Assembly (NCBI GenBank): GCA_963930655.1
Contig: OZ005609.1
Coordinates: 21,091,001-21,155,000, forward strand
Length of the DNA stretch: 64,000 nt
Origin: Myrica gale
Lineage: Eukaryota; Streptophyta; Magnoliopsida; Fagales; Myricaceae
Direction: 5' to 3'
Positions 1 through 11,279 of this stretch are shown piece by piece; the stretch's first letter is position 1; each line of letters starts with the position of its first letter. The position numbers and the translations under genes were made by a program. The notes beneath the pieces were generated by a model. The model was not told where the DNA came from, searched no databases, and was given only the letters and a program-made list of their open reading frames with translations.

Positions 1-307
1 GGATTGCCTCCAAAGGCAATCCCGTCCAAAGACCTAAAGGGAGGGTTGGGATGACTTTGGAGGCAATCCAATGGTCAGATTGCCCAACCGAGCAGGTGGG
101 TCCATGGGCGGATCCAAGGAGGTGCGGGCGGGGGCGGCACTGGCTCTAAAAAATTTTTGCAAATTTTTTTTTGGTTATTAAAAAGCAGGCCCGCCCCCAC
201 TGGCCCAGCCGCCCCAGCCTGCTTCCAAGGCCAGTGGGGGTGGAACTGGGCCAGCGGGGGCACACCCACTAGCCCAGTCTGTGTAGCCTAATTGCTTATT
301 TTTTTTT

Positions 308-347
308 AAATCAGAGGGTGAAATTACGCCGTTTCACCCTCTGATTT
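308..347. repeat. Perfect 16-bp hairpin
   Basis: Arms 308-323 and 332-347 are exact reverse complements (core cagagggtgaaa / tttcaccctctg) around an 8-base loop, flanked by T runs. It lies inside the inverted-repeat element and is probably part of its subterminal structure. Confidence 0.8.
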
Positions 348-915
348 TTTTTAATAAATTACTCACACCTCTTTCTCTCACTCTGCGATCTCTCCGTGTC
401 TCACTCAGCCCTCACGCCTCAGCAGTCCCTCTCACTGGTCCATTATCACTTTAACTGCACTAATACATAAATTATGTAGGTCCTCACTAATTTATCATTT
501 GTCAATTAGAAAGGAAAGCATAGAAATACTATTTTTTATTAATCTAATTTATTCCTGAGGTTATTTTTTAACGAGAAATAGCTGAGTGCACCAATATTTT
601 TTGACAGAAGAAAATTCATTATCTCCATATAGGTATCAAACTCCATAATTATTGATGGATGTTAAGAATTGTCTTCCTCTTATGCTGATGGACATTTTGT
701 TTTATTTTGTTCTTTTTAGATAAATGATAGATTCTTGATAAAAAAATCCACGAAGCATGAAGTCGTCTAATACTCTTAATGTGGCTACTACTTCTAATGA
801 GGATTCTGGTTCAAAAAGATCTTGCCCTTTGTTGAGTTCTGATGATATTATTTCTGACCTATGGTTGTGTAAATCTATTGACTTATGCAACATAGACAAC
901 ACTTGCTATCATTAA

Positions 916-1120
916 GACATTAGGGATGAATTTTTTTGTCTTATGGTTGATGAATCTCGAGATAGTTCAGTGAAGGAGCAAATGACAGTGGTTTTGAGAT
1001 ATGTGAACAAAAGTGGATAGATGATTGAACGATTTCTTGGTGTGGAACATGTTACTGACACATGCTACCAGTTTTAAAAACTGCTATAGATAAATTGTTT
1101 GTAAGACACGGGTTATAAAT
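916..1120 (+). pseudogene. DUF4371 / hAT-type transposase-like fragment
   Basis: The translation reads ...FFCLMVDESRDSSVKEQM, then TVVLRYVNKSG, a stop, and MIERFLGVEHVTDT. This matches the DUF4371/TTF-type family of hAT-derived plant proteins, whose hallmark is a DES(R/C)D-S-KEQ-VLRYV-ERFLG string. Stops and the short length show it is a relic. It gives the only hint about the superfamily of the surrounding inverted-repeat element, although such fragments can also be captured. Confidence 0.6.
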
Positions 1121-2086
1121 TGTTTCTTGGTATGGATAATTGTTTGTAAAACACTTTTTACATTATGTGGAAAATAAATTCTGGTCATTTTCCCTTAGAA
1201 ATTCGACTTCACTCATTCTATATCCTACATACGCCACTGGGTGGGTCCCGCCCTTGGTTGGGCAATCCCAACCATTGGATTGCCTCCAAAGGCCATCCCG
1301 ACCCTCCCTTTGGGTCTTTGGATGGGATTGCCTTTGGAGGCAATCCTTTCCCGACTTGACACAGCCATTGACTGCAAACTCATCTATCAATGCATTCCAA
1401 GAAGCTGTTTCTTTTCCAGACATCTCGTCAAAAAGTCTTTTGGTTTTTGTAATTTCGCCACATTTTGCATACATATCAACAAGTGCAGTGCAAACGTTCG
1501 TTGCCCTATCAAGCTGAGATGGGTTATTGTGTTAAGCGGGAGAGTGTGAAGCTGTGTGGAGCTACATTCAGGATCTCTCCGGAGGCCATCCGACGGTCCC
1601 CAGCTTGCCACCGAATAAATGAGGAGTTCTCCCCTCCAAACCCGGTCTTTATTAAGGAAACCGGTTGCAATAAATCGGTTAGACCGGGGTCAAGATTTCT
1701 GGTCGAGTTAGGGATTCGAATTTTTAAAACCCCCTACCAAGATTTTCATTCCTCATTTGGAAGACCCGTCCCGATTTGGAAGCTCCCGGTGGAATCTACT
1801 CCTCCCGATTTAGAGACTAGCTCCCGGTGGAATCTACTCCCGATTTGGAGACTGGCTCCTGGCGGAAATCTGTTGTGGTTGCAAGGATTTTTCGTTGCCG
1901 GTGCAAAAGAGTGTCCATAATGATCGGCAAAAGGCAAAGCAAATTTGGAGGAAACATTTGTGGGTGGTGTTATCGCTGGACTTGTTTGTGTGCTCTGTTT
2001 TGTTTGTTATATGGCTGGTGGTTTGCCGTGGGTATAACTGCGTTGCCGGTTAAGTTGGCATTGTCCATATGTCCTAATTCACACAG

Positions 2087-2860
2087 GCGAGATAATCTTA
2101 TACAATGTTTGAAGAACTATGTGGACACAATTGCTGCAAAACATCCTTTCTGGAACAGAACTGAAGGAGCAGATCATTTTCTTGTTGCTTGCCACGACTG
2201 GGTATGTCTTTTGTGCTTCCTTTTGAATTATGTTCTACCAATCACGGGGGAGATTTAGCACTTGGGGAAACTTGGGGAAAATCCAGATGATTTCAAATTT
2301 TGTCTTGCATAGCATTTAAATGAGTTATTCTTTAGCATTATTAAAAATGGAGTAAATGATCCTACCTATTATGTCTAAGCTGTCAGAACCATAAATTCCA
2401 GGTAGTGTTAGTTTTTTTGCTTTGATCATCAATGTTGTGATGAACTGATGATTGCTTTTGATAGCTTTTTCCTTCTTGTCTAGTGATCGCTAGATATAAT
2501 TTTTACTATCAGTTTTGGTCTTGCATTGTGAGTGATGACTAATATCTTCTGAGCATGAGATTTTTAAGTTGAGAAATGCTTTCTATAGCAATTTCAATAA
2601 TGTCATTTAACTGCATCCAAACCTCGAATTTTATGTCATTAAATTTTTTTTAAAACTGTAGATCCACTTATGGTTCTAATGGAAGGTCATTTCCTCAGGC
2701 TCCAGCAGAAACAAAGGAACATATGGCTAAATGCATAAGAGCCCTCTGAAATGCTGATGTCAAATGAGGTTTTGTTTTTGGCAAGGATGTATCACTGCCT
2801 GAAACAAATGTGTACAAACCTCGGAATCCAGTCGGGGATCTTGGACAACGAGGAAGTGAA
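2087..2860 (+). pseudogene. Captured GT47 exostosin-type glycosyltransferase exons
   Basis: Exon-like block 2087-2201, between an 'acacag' acceptor and 'gtatgt' donor, encodes WNRTEGADHFLVACHDW, a signature of plant exostosin-domain (GT47) glycosyltransferases that build cell-wall polysaccharides in the Golgi. After an intron (2202-2698, GT-AG, phase 0) the next block encodes APAETKEHMAKCIRAL, a stop in place of the usual Cys, then GFVFGKDVSLPETNVYKPRN and PVGDLG. Both blocks are consecutive in the family. Two stops and loss of the rest make it a captured fragment. It lies wholly inside the MULE, with intron retained, so capture was from genomic DNA. Confidence 0.82.
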
Positions 2861-3324
2861 ATAGCTTATTTTGTTATATATCTCACCCTGGCTAGCAGGA
2901 TCATTTGTTTGTATAAGCTATAAATGACTCTTCTTTGTTGTCGGTTGTCGGTTTTGTTTGACCTCCAACAATTGGCATAAACTTGGTGCCTTGCAAAAGA
3001 CATCTCCTTTGTTGAGTTTGTTGAATTTAGAATTACAACATTTGCGCCTAATAACATGACTGTTTTATAATGACATTTTTTTTCTTTTTTGGGGCTGCAA
3101 AGTTATGATCGTGGTGACCTGGTAAAACCCATATTTCCACTGTCATATCTCAAAAATGAATATGCAATAGTTCCTTTCTGACAGCACAGGTCCATAGATA
3201 AAGGTATTAAAAGTAGAAACGAATATCTACGAATATAATGTAATTCATCTATCTCCGCAATATAACTAAGAATCAAGGGAAACATTACACCAACATAAAC
3301 AACTTCCAGTCCTTGAAAGTAGAA

Positions 3325-3369
3325 CCGATTAGCTGTAGTCATTGGCTGTTTCCATGGCTCCCCATCCAT
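3325..3369 (-). pseudogene. Possible captured diacylglycerol-kinase exon start
   Basis: On the minus strand an acceptor-like 'ttgcag' is followed by MDGEPWKQPMTTAN. QMDGEPWKQP is a string typical of the accessory domain of plant diacylglycerol kinases. Only about 10 residues match, so this is suggestive. A diverged second copy of the same stretch lies at about 3430-3475 (shared 'catggctccccatcc' and 'attagctg'). Confidence 0.4.
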
Positions 3370-5605
3370 CTGCAATGGGTGAAATATAATGCGTCTTCAG
3401 ACATCACATTGCCTACAAATTGAGATTGCTACCAATTAGCTGCAGTCACATCGCATGGCTCCCCATCCTCTGCTCTGGCTAGTAATATTCCTACCTGAAA
3501 GGAAAATAATTTCCAACCAATAACGGGTATAAGCTCTTCGAATACCAAAAGCAAAACCCAAGAAACAATACCAGAGGACAGATATACTTCTAGAAAGCTG
3601 CTCTACATTCTCCCATTTATCCAAAATGAATAAGCATTTGAAAAGATACATCTAACTTCCAACTACTGTTTCATAGCTCAAGAAAATAATAACAATAATA
3701 ATTATACTTCATAAAGAAATCAAGCAAAACAACATTTGCACCCTGCTGATAGCTGTAATGCAGTAGATCTATCCCATTTGGATGAATACACAAACAAAAT
3801 TAATTTGCTCAACTTTTGCATCACACATATATATATGGATATAAATAACTTCATACGAGAAGGAAAGAATATTGTTCTTAGGTTCATCTGTAGCTTGGCT
3901 GGCTGATAACTTGTGGGGAAATGTTTAATCAGGGATGACTGGTTACATTTCAGAGGAAAGAATAAAGCAGTTGCATATTACAGAACTGCTATCACAGGAG
4001 TTAGTGCTACAGATTTGGAAAGAATTAATTGTTCCTTAGCAGATGTGCAGGTAGTGTCTGGCTGGCTATCAAATTCTTCTTATAAGAATTTGTTAACATA
4101 CATTTCTCACACATCAGCCATTTCATGATAAGGGAAAAATTGAATTAAAGCCAGCGATTCAAAATTGGATTTGACTTTTTCCTTAAGATTGACCGAGGGG
4201 GTAATTTTGGAAATAAGTCTCGTTCCTTATAAAAACTCCTGCAATTCTCTGTAACAACATATAACACCTGTACTCATTCATTGAAAAGAAGAAAAAAACT
4301 TGCATTTGAAAAAATCAAAGATAAAGAGTGACAAAAAGTGTTCAATCGTTTAGGGCCAATTAAATATATATGTGGAGGTGTGTATATTTAAGGATAACGT
4401 TGATTTAAAGCTATCATTTCTTTGCCTTTTTTAAGAATGTGTCGAGTTTTCTGACAGAGTAGAAGGGGATAAAAATAGCGAAACAATTCAGCGAGAGAGA
4501 GGGAGAGATACCTGGACAACCCAAATCAACACAAATCAATGAGGAAGAATGTGTCGAGTTTTCTGCGGTGGTTTCCTCAGCACAAGGGATGCGGTGGTTT
4601 GGCTAAGCACAGGGGATGCGGTGGTCTCCGAATGGGGAGGGAGCAGGGACCAGAAGCGGTAAGAGACAATTGGGAGCAATTCGAAATGGGGAATGAAAAA
4701 TCGAATCCCTAACCTAGTTCGAAATCGGCCCCGGTCTAACCGGATTCATTTGCTTGGATACCGGGTTGCTCAATTACAACCGGGTTTGGCCTCATTTATT
4801 CGGTGGCAAGCTGGGGACCGTTGGATGGCCTACGGAGAGATCCTGACCACAGCTCCACACGGCTTCACACCCTCCCGCTTAACATAATAACCCATCTCTA
4901 TCAAGCTTCCTCTTCCGGACAAACCTTTGAACCCAGCCCCCCAAATCCAAAGCCCCCAGATCAGCAATAGCAGGAAGAATGCTCACGAGAGTCACTTCAT
5001 CTGGTTCAAATGATGCAGTTGCCTGCATTTCCTGAAATAATCTCAATGCTTCATCAAGTTACTTGTTTCGGCAATATCCACCAATCATTGCATTCCATGA
5101 AAATACATTCTTCTCTAGCATGACATCAAAAAGCAACCTAGCAGATTTAACATCACCATTATGGCAGTACCCGTAGCCTAGAACAAATCATTGGCAACAA
5201 GTTGGGGAAACAAATACTGCACAACTCACTTTTTCATCTAAAGGCTAGAGTTCCCTATTTGTAAACAATAAGATTATAACTTCCTGCTCCTATAAATCTG
5301 TTCCATATAAGCTCAAATCCTCATAATTTCAGAATTTACCTGTTCTTTGAAACTAGAATGACTGGGTACCCATTATGACTTCATTTAAAGTGATGTAAAC
5401 TCTTGAATTCTTTTTCTTATCTGGAGATAGAAGTCTTATTGTTTCAACAGTTCAAATATGTTGTTGAATTGGTTTCATAAATCTCATATTAATCTCTTTG
5501 ATGTGTGATATTTAGAAGAACATACAACCTCTTTCCTCTCCATTCATTTCTGAATGACGGGTCTCTAACTGTATGCATTACATGCATGCACATCTAATCT
5601 CATAG

Positions 5606-5697
5606 GCAATCATCTGATCCAAGGAATTGATGCTGGAATGATCCCTCCTCTTTTGGATGTCAACCTGCTTGATGAAGTTATACCAGTGAGCTCGAAA
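5606..5697 (+). pseudogene. Cysteine synthase (OAS-TL-like) exon fragment
   Basis: After a 'catag' acceptor the sequence encodes GNHLIQGIDAGMIPPLLDVN and LLDEVIPVSS, then a stop. O-acetylserine (thiol) lyases and cyanoalanine synthases have G-H-IQGI-AG-IP-LDV-LLDEV at this place, near the PLP phosphate-binding region. No other exon is found nearby, so it is an isolated relic. Confidence 0.55.
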
Positions 5698-5699
5698 TA

Positions 5700-6479
5700 A
5701 TTTCATTGTCCTTCACTGGATTAATTCTCTCCTTTGAAATTATCTGCTTCTGGCATGGTTCTGTAAACTATGGTAGCATTATAAATTGAAAATCCGGCAT
5801 GGACATTGTAATAATGCATAATCTTAATGGGATATGGAAGCAAAATGGTCTTGCAATGAAGGTATGAGACATGTCACCTTTTGGGCTTTATTCAATCATG
5901 CTTAGTCAATTTTGGAAGTTAATTAGGCTCCACCAATAGAGATTTAAGTCTTGGTTTGTTAAATAAGGAGTTTCTTGTATTTTAATCCGTCTTCTTGGGC
6001 TATTTGTTATAAGTTTAGTTTAGTTCCAGTCTTTCATTTCAGCTGTACTTCGTCCAAGGCACATCATTCAGATATTGTGAGGCAGCTTTAGGAAAAGAAC
6101 TATAAATGTCTCAACATATTAGAGTCTTGCTATAATGAGAACTTACTGGTTCTTTCAGTCTATTTGTACCAATCCTGCCTGGTTCTAAATGTTACCTTAT
6201 ATTTTGAGAACGTCGATGAAAAATTTTCTACAAGACTTTTTTTATCCTTGTAATTAGTGTCTCTATTTGTTCTGTTAAGCGAGACTTGGAAAATAAAATA
6301 TCTGTTTCCATAAAACTGTGTTATTCTCCCAAAAGAACAGAACTTGCACAACCAAACTTGATATCTGCATTTTAATATTCAATAATGCAAGTGCTTTTTG
6401 AGAACAATAAACAATGCTTGTATGTTGACAAGTTTGTGTGTACTGTGATGTTAGTTTTGGAGAATCTCAGAGTGCCCAT
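5700..6479. other. No gene recognised
   Basis: AT-rich non-coding sequence. I see no coding signature, terminal repeats or RNA gene. Confidence 0.5.
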
Positions 6480-6566
6480 GTACCTGTGGCTCAATGTGTG
6501 CATGGGCACTTTGTAAACAATGCTGACTTTTACAAAGTGCCCATGCACACATTGAGCCACAGGTAC
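6480..6566. repeat. Perfect 36-bp inverted repeat (hairpin)
   Basis: Arm 6480-6515 (gtacctgtggctcaatgtgt onward) and arm 6531-6566 (ending attgagccacaggtac) are exact reverse complements, separated by a 15-base loop. A perfect stem of this length would fold very stably as RNA. Immediately upstream 'agtgcccatg' repeats part of the stem. It could be the core of a young MITE or a small-RNA hairpin; nothing here decides. Confidence 0.9.
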
Positions 6567-7146
6567 GTTCACCTTAGACACATGGTTTCCTTCAACGCCC
6601 ACAACCCTAGAGCCAGACGAAGCCATCGAGTATGAAATCCTCGTAAGGTAGCGTAACAATGTCAAAAAACATACGATAGAGACGGATATCAGGCGATGCA
6701 GGAGGAAATAACGAAACTCTAGTTTGATAACTTGCAAAGCACTTAAGTCAGTAAACGTCTCCTCACCTGCCCATTCGCCTTTGTTTCAAAAAGACTCGAG
6801 TGGACAGGGTCGATTAATGGACACGTGCCTCACGGCACGTCAACCTTAGCTTCCCTATCTCAAAGGCATCCCAAGTGATGGGCTGAAGCCAGACGAAAAT
6901 CCAGAGGCACGCTAGCCCTGATTGCAACCAGCTGACCCTCGCCGCTTGGGCCACCAACATCATAGCCCACATACATCCCTGAGCCTGCCAATCATCGGAG
7001 CACTCATAGGATCAGACAGGCTTCACACCCCCTGGTCCAAGGCCCACGATGTGAGGTTCCCTTCATAGACCAGGAATCTAAAAGTTCACACCAATAAGCC
7101 ATGAAAACAACCGATTCGATAAACCTCGGCCGACTTAATTTTGTTT

Positions 7147-7535
7147 AAAGGGGGACTACTGATGGGCCATAATATGATCGATCCAACCCACTTGAAATAC
7201 AGCAGCCCAACTGTAGTCTCGCCCAAGTCCATAAGCTCATTCAAAGCCTCCTGCCCGCTCACATATGAATTTGTCTTCCCAAACTTTCCCGCTCCTATAT
7301 TCAAAGAGTTCTAAGACTCACGGTACTAAGACCCCCTTAGGACTTTAATCTCCCCGCATATAAATAGGCAGATATTCCCCTCATATTTTCTTAAGCTTTA
7401 ATTGCTCTTCTAGTACTCAAATCTTCTTGAGATCTAACTTTGACATCAGAGCTTCCACATCCGATGCTGCCCCTCTCTTTTGTTTTCTTTCAAGTCTGAT
7501 TGGCTCCAACTATTAGTGATTTTTGGCATCATCAC
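7147..7535 (+). mobile_element. 3' end of a gypsy-like element: PPT plus LTR
   Basis: A polypurine tract (aaagggggact, 7147-7157) is followed two bases later by TGATGGGCC, the usual layout of PPT and 3' LTR start. About 200 bp into the LTR is a TATA box (tatataaataggca) followed by a pyrimidine-rich leader, as in plant Ty3/gypsy LTRs. The LTR end (about 7535) is estimated. No second LTR or polyprotein is in the window, so this is a truncated copy. Confidence 0.5.
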
Positions 7536-8349
7536 CTATAATGTCCAAATATATATATATATTTGTTTACATTTTTGGAACATCTCTAATGGAGGACAAC
7601 TATTTTATTTCAAGGTTGGTAGAGTGCCTTAAATTTAACTGTAGAAACCATTTCTTGGGGTAGATTAGATCCAACCTCATTAAGTTAATGGTTTATTTCC
7701 AAAGAAAAGTTATGTTAAGGTTGGATTCCCTTAGCTAGATAAAGCTATTTTCTCTTTTGGTTGAGAATTATGTCATACGAACTACACATGTTAGCCATGC
7801 ATGTTTCAATCGAGAAATAATTATGTGCAAAGATAAATTGTGCAAAGTTATGTAAAACGACTATTGTGATTTAAAGATACAAATCCAATGTTTCAAAGCT
7901 GACCATGTCATTTAATCAGCCAAATTAAGATTATGCCACATCATTTTGTCTCCTCACCTCATTAAATGATATGACTAACTTTGGAACGTTGGGTTTGCAT
8001 CTTAAAATCACAGCCGTTACTTTGCACGTCTTTGCACATTTTATCTTTGTACAGAATTCGTTCTCAGACTCATTCGGAAATGAGCTCTTAAGAGGGAATT
8101 CATTCACTATGAGGATGAGTCATAAGATACATGGCGCAACTTGAAAGAAGTTAGAGGCAAACCATTAATCCACATGGCATACACGTGTGACGGATTATTC
8201 CAAAATAGAAATGGAGGGTCAAAGCAGAAAATATTTCAAAACATATTCTCTAAGATGCCCCCAGCTCTTACTCTGATTGGGTTTTCCTCTCATCAGATTA
8301 GGTTAATTAAATCAGTAATTTCGCACAATCTCGGTTTCTTTATGCTTTG
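7536..8349. other. No gene recognised
   Basis: AT-rich sequence with an (AT)n run near 7550. No coding or repeat structure that I can support, though the last part may be the start of the neighbouring decayed LINE. Confidence 0.4.
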
Positions 8350-9960
8350 TGACTTGTGGGAAAATTTTGTTAGAAATCTAGTTTGCTAATATTCTTGTAG
8401 ACCTAGTCTATCCGCTCATTCTATCCCGTCAAAGAAATGTGTGGAAATCTCATTTTGATTGTTTTGTTTTAACCTTTTTATTTCTGGTGATCGTATTGGT
8501 AGATAGATTTGTCGGTTTCGTTTTAACAATTTATGTTCTAATGTTACTCAAAGGGGAAAATTTTGGATTTTTTGGAATGATTTTGAGTTTTCTATAAGAA
8601 CAGTCTCTTCTCAGCTTATTTCTAGTTGTGTGGTATTTAAAGATCAACGAGTGCTGGTGTCCTTGATATATGCAAAATGTTTATGTGAGGGGAGAATTGA
8701 GTTTATGGGATTGTTTGTGGGGCCGTGATAGTCAACATTTTCCTTGGGTTGTGGCCGAGGATTTTAACATCATTTGGGAGGATTCTGAAAACGTTGGGGG
8801 GATTGCTTAGGGTGAGCTGGGCCGGCTCAAGCTGAATGGAGGCCTAAGTCAGTATAAATTAGTAAGCCTTTTATATACATTTTAATATAAAATATTTAAA
8901 ATTATTTGAAAATTTAATATAAAATATTCAAAAGCTCTATTAATTGTTTGTTACAGGGCTCTCATACATGACATCAAAGCTCCATAACTTGCACAGTTAA
9001 GAAATCTATAGGGCAATATTTTTTTTTCTCTTTGAACAAAGTTTAAAAATCTAAAAAAGGATTATGAAGCATAGTAGAAACATATAACTCGATGATAAAT
9101 AAAAGGCAGTCTAATCATAATAAAAAAAATATGAAAAGATTACATTTGTCATCTTTTTTTTTCTTAGCTAAGTTGTCTTTTTTTTTTCTTGGATTATGTA
9201 TAACATAAAATGGGGTCTTGCTCAGGGTGATGTCTTTGGCTATCGCCTAAATTGTCTTACTCTTGAGCCGACCATGAGGGTGAGATGTCTGAAAGATGAT
9301 GCAATTCTTGTATTTAGATTGTGAATTATTGGAGCTGCCTTTTATGGGGTTTAAATTGTCTTGGTGTAATGGACATCTGGGGCGTTCACGGATATAGGCG
9401 AGGTTGGATAGAGTCTTGATTAATTATGCTTTTATTAGCATTTTCCCGAATGATTTACTCTCGTATCCACGTCGAACTTTGTCAGATCACTGTGCTATGC
9501 TGGTGGAACTTTTGAAGCCTAAATTATGCTATGGACATGGTCCTTTTAGGTTTTAAAGGATGTGCTGCTCTCACCCTGGGTTTATAGGCATTGTTAGAGA
9601 TTGTTGGAATTTGCCTACTGATGGGTGTCTAATAGTTTGCTTGGCTATTAAGCTTAAAAAAGTTTAAGAAATTGAAACAATGGAGTAGATTGGAGTTTGA
9701 GAAGTTAGATTAGAAAATTCATTCGAGGATAAAATTGTATGTCTCGCAAATAAGCTTTTGGTAGATTCGAATTCTTTGATTGAATCAGAGTTGTTTGATG
9801 CAAAGCAAGAGTGGTCAAAAGTTAAGTGGCTTAAGTAAGGTGGTGCGAATACTAAATTTTATGATGCTATTGTAAAAGTTAAACGTAGGAGGAAGTGTAT
9901 GGAAAAGATGGTTTTAGACGATGGTGCAGTGGATTTTTTTAACAAAGATGTTGTCTGTGT
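8350..9960 (+). mobile_element. Decayed L1 LINE (endonuclease region), itself interrupted
   Basis: Scattered frames show an L1 endonuclease: VWKSHFDCF..., VFKDQRVLVSLIYAKC, FPWVVAEDFNIIWEDSENVG (normally GDFN), then LDRVLINYAFISIFPNDLLS, YPRRTLSDHCAMLVELLKP, and the linker QEWSKVKWLK...KFYDAI. Frameshifts and stops are frequent. The order is collinear across a 402-bp insertion at 8816-9217. It looks older and of a different subfamily than the L1 copies in MON2, and no reverse transcriptase part remains. Confidence 0.65.
8816..9217. mobile_element. Unclassified insertion with 13-bp direct-repeat flanks
   Basis: The LINE frame is interrupted here. Flanks ttgcttagggtga (8803-8815) and ttgctcagggtga (9218-9230) match 12 of 13 bases, as expected for a retroposed target duplication. 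The insert begins gctgggccggctcaagc, is AT-rich inside and has T runs. No family is recognised. Confidence 0.5.
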
Positions 9961-10257
9961 CAAGGGTGGATGTAATTTTTGACGGGTCTACGACATCACG
10001 ATAAATTAAGCTTCGATACTTGTACATTTCTCCAATCAGGTTTTGACATGTGTACACGGCCAATCAAGTGACTGTACTTGAGGTTAACATGAGACAAAAA
10101 GACCCTATTGATAACATTAAAAAACCCAGAGATTACTGGTGACTGAAGTGAAAATCCGAAGACTATTTTTTAAAAGTGTGTAAAACTTATGGACTAAAAA
10201 GGTCTTTAATCATAATTTAATTAAGGTAGAATAAGATGAAAAAAAGAGTTAAATGTT

Positions 10258-10454
10258 TGTTAGAAAATATAATTTAAAGAATAAAACCTTAGTCTTCCTT
10301 AACAGCTTAATCCTAATTTCAATTAATATTACATGTGTTGGCTACTAATTAAGTGAGTTCAATTCACATATGAAGAGTTTTAGAAAATATAATTTAAATA
10401 ATAAAACTTAGATATTCTTATAATCTTAGACTTTTGGGATAAATGATAGATTTA
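10258..10454 (+). mobile_element. TRIM remnant (third family member)
   Basis: Two copies of the TRIM terminal repeat are recognisable (starting tgttagaaaatataattta near 10258, and ttttagaaaatataattta near 10376, the latter ending in ttgggataaatgatagattt). The internal domain with the primer-binding site has largely been lost. Compare 14610-14884 and 34849-35132. Confidence 0.6.
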
Positions 10455-11279
10455 AAATGTCTAACTTTGAATGTCACTTCCAAGTAACCCATCTAATTTA
10501 TAGATATTAGAGAAAAACCACCAATATTTAGCAATATGTTTTTTTTTTCTTTCTGTTTGATCATTCCTTTTTTTGTCCTTACAAACATGACCTCTATACT
10601 GCATTCATTGAGTGAAAAGAAATCAAATGCATTATTCTTCTTGCAAATATCATTAGTTAAGAGCCAACCCAATATACAGATGTTTAAATTGCAAGAAGTT
10701 AATTTAGCTGATAAAACCCACTTAAGCTGCAACTAATTTGAGAAATTAGAAGAAATAGACGTGTTTGGGTTGGAAAAGTTCTTTAGCTTTTTGTTAGTCA
10801 TTGAATCTTTTTTTGGATTTTTTTCGTTGTGAAAGTGATATTAAACAATAAAAAAAGTTGAGAAAGAGAATTTCTTAATTTAATTTAATTTTTTTTTATC
10901 TTAATGGAAGTGGTTAGGTCATTGAAATATATTATTAGAGAAGAAGGCAAGTTTTGTAAGATGAAAGTTGGTTTTGGTTGATGATTTTTTTAATAACAAA
11001 AGATTGATTTGAAAAGGAAAAAATAAGATAAAAAATACTGTCTAAACACATCCTAATTTTGTTTTGTTTAAGGGTATGTTCGTTTACACTAAAATTTTTA
11101 GTATTTTGCATCTTATTATTATATTTACAATTCAAACGTCACAAAAATATGTATTTTAATACAATACTTTATTAATTTTTTTACAAATATCAATCTCTTT
11201 TAACAACTTCTGCACGCATGTCAATACAATTTTAACATTACTAGTTAACAATTTTACCGTAATCCTCCTGTTATCTTCC
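10455..11279. other. AT-rich intergenic region upstream of MON2
   Basis: Very AT-rich with several T and A runs. I see no coding sequence and no terminal-repeat structure. Confidence 0.5.

Larger units (their letters stand above)
1..1345. mobile_element. TIR DNA transposon with ~100-bp inverted ends (hAT-like cargo)
   Basis: Bases 1 to about 105 reappear as a reverse complement at about 1240-1345 with roughly 90% identity. Each end is itself partly palindromic (ggattgcctcc...ggaggcaatcc). The left end lies at the window edge, so the element may extend further and no target duplication can be read. The interior holds a GC-rich foldback (about 120-260), a small hairpin (308-347) and a decayed piece of DUF4371/hAT-type transposase-like coding sequence. 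To the right the PPR reading frame resumes directly, so this element interrupts the PPR pseudogene. The superfamily is inferred from cargo only. Confidence 0.7.
1516..4897. mobile_element. Pack-MULE (Mutator-like) with long TIRs, carrying gene fragments
   Basis: The ends 1516-~1760 and ~4685-4897 are inverted copies of each other (gagatgggttattgtgttaa at the left, its near match at the right). They continue through a shared block with 'ccccagcttgccaccgaata' and 'ccggttagaccggggc'. The flanks carry the same 10 bases, ctatcaagct, at 1506-1515 and 4898-4907. Mutator superfamily elements make 9-11 bp duplications and often have TIRs over 100 bp. No transposase is seen. The interior holds two exons of a GT47 exostosin-like gene and a short diacylglycerol-kinase-like string, which is the definition of a Pack-MULE. 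It interrupts a PPR pseudogene. Confidence 0.88.
1346..5180 (-). pseudogene. PPR protein pseudogene (PLS/E type), split by transposons
   Basis: Two minus-strand blocks join cleanly once a MULE (1516-4897) and one copy of its 10-bp target duplication are removed. Block 5180-4908 encodes ARLLFDVMLEKNVFSWNAMI, then GGYCRNK, a stop, LDEALRLFQEM and PDEVTLVSILPAIADLGALD. Block 1515-1350 encodes DRATNVCTALVDMYAKCGEI and RLFDEMSGKETASWNALID. These are typical pentatricopeptide (P-L-S) repeats of organelle RNA-binding proteins. There is an in-frame stop near 5060, and the 3' side is cut again by the inverted-repeat element ending at 1345. The upstream part beyond 5180 is not recognisable, although an acceptor-like 'ttctag' sits there. 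It is non-functional here. Confidence 0.85.

Noticed and set aside
1240..1549. Short overlapping plus-strand open frames near the inverted repeat
   Set aside because: They arise from the terminal inverted repeat and the antisense PPR fragment and have no family match.
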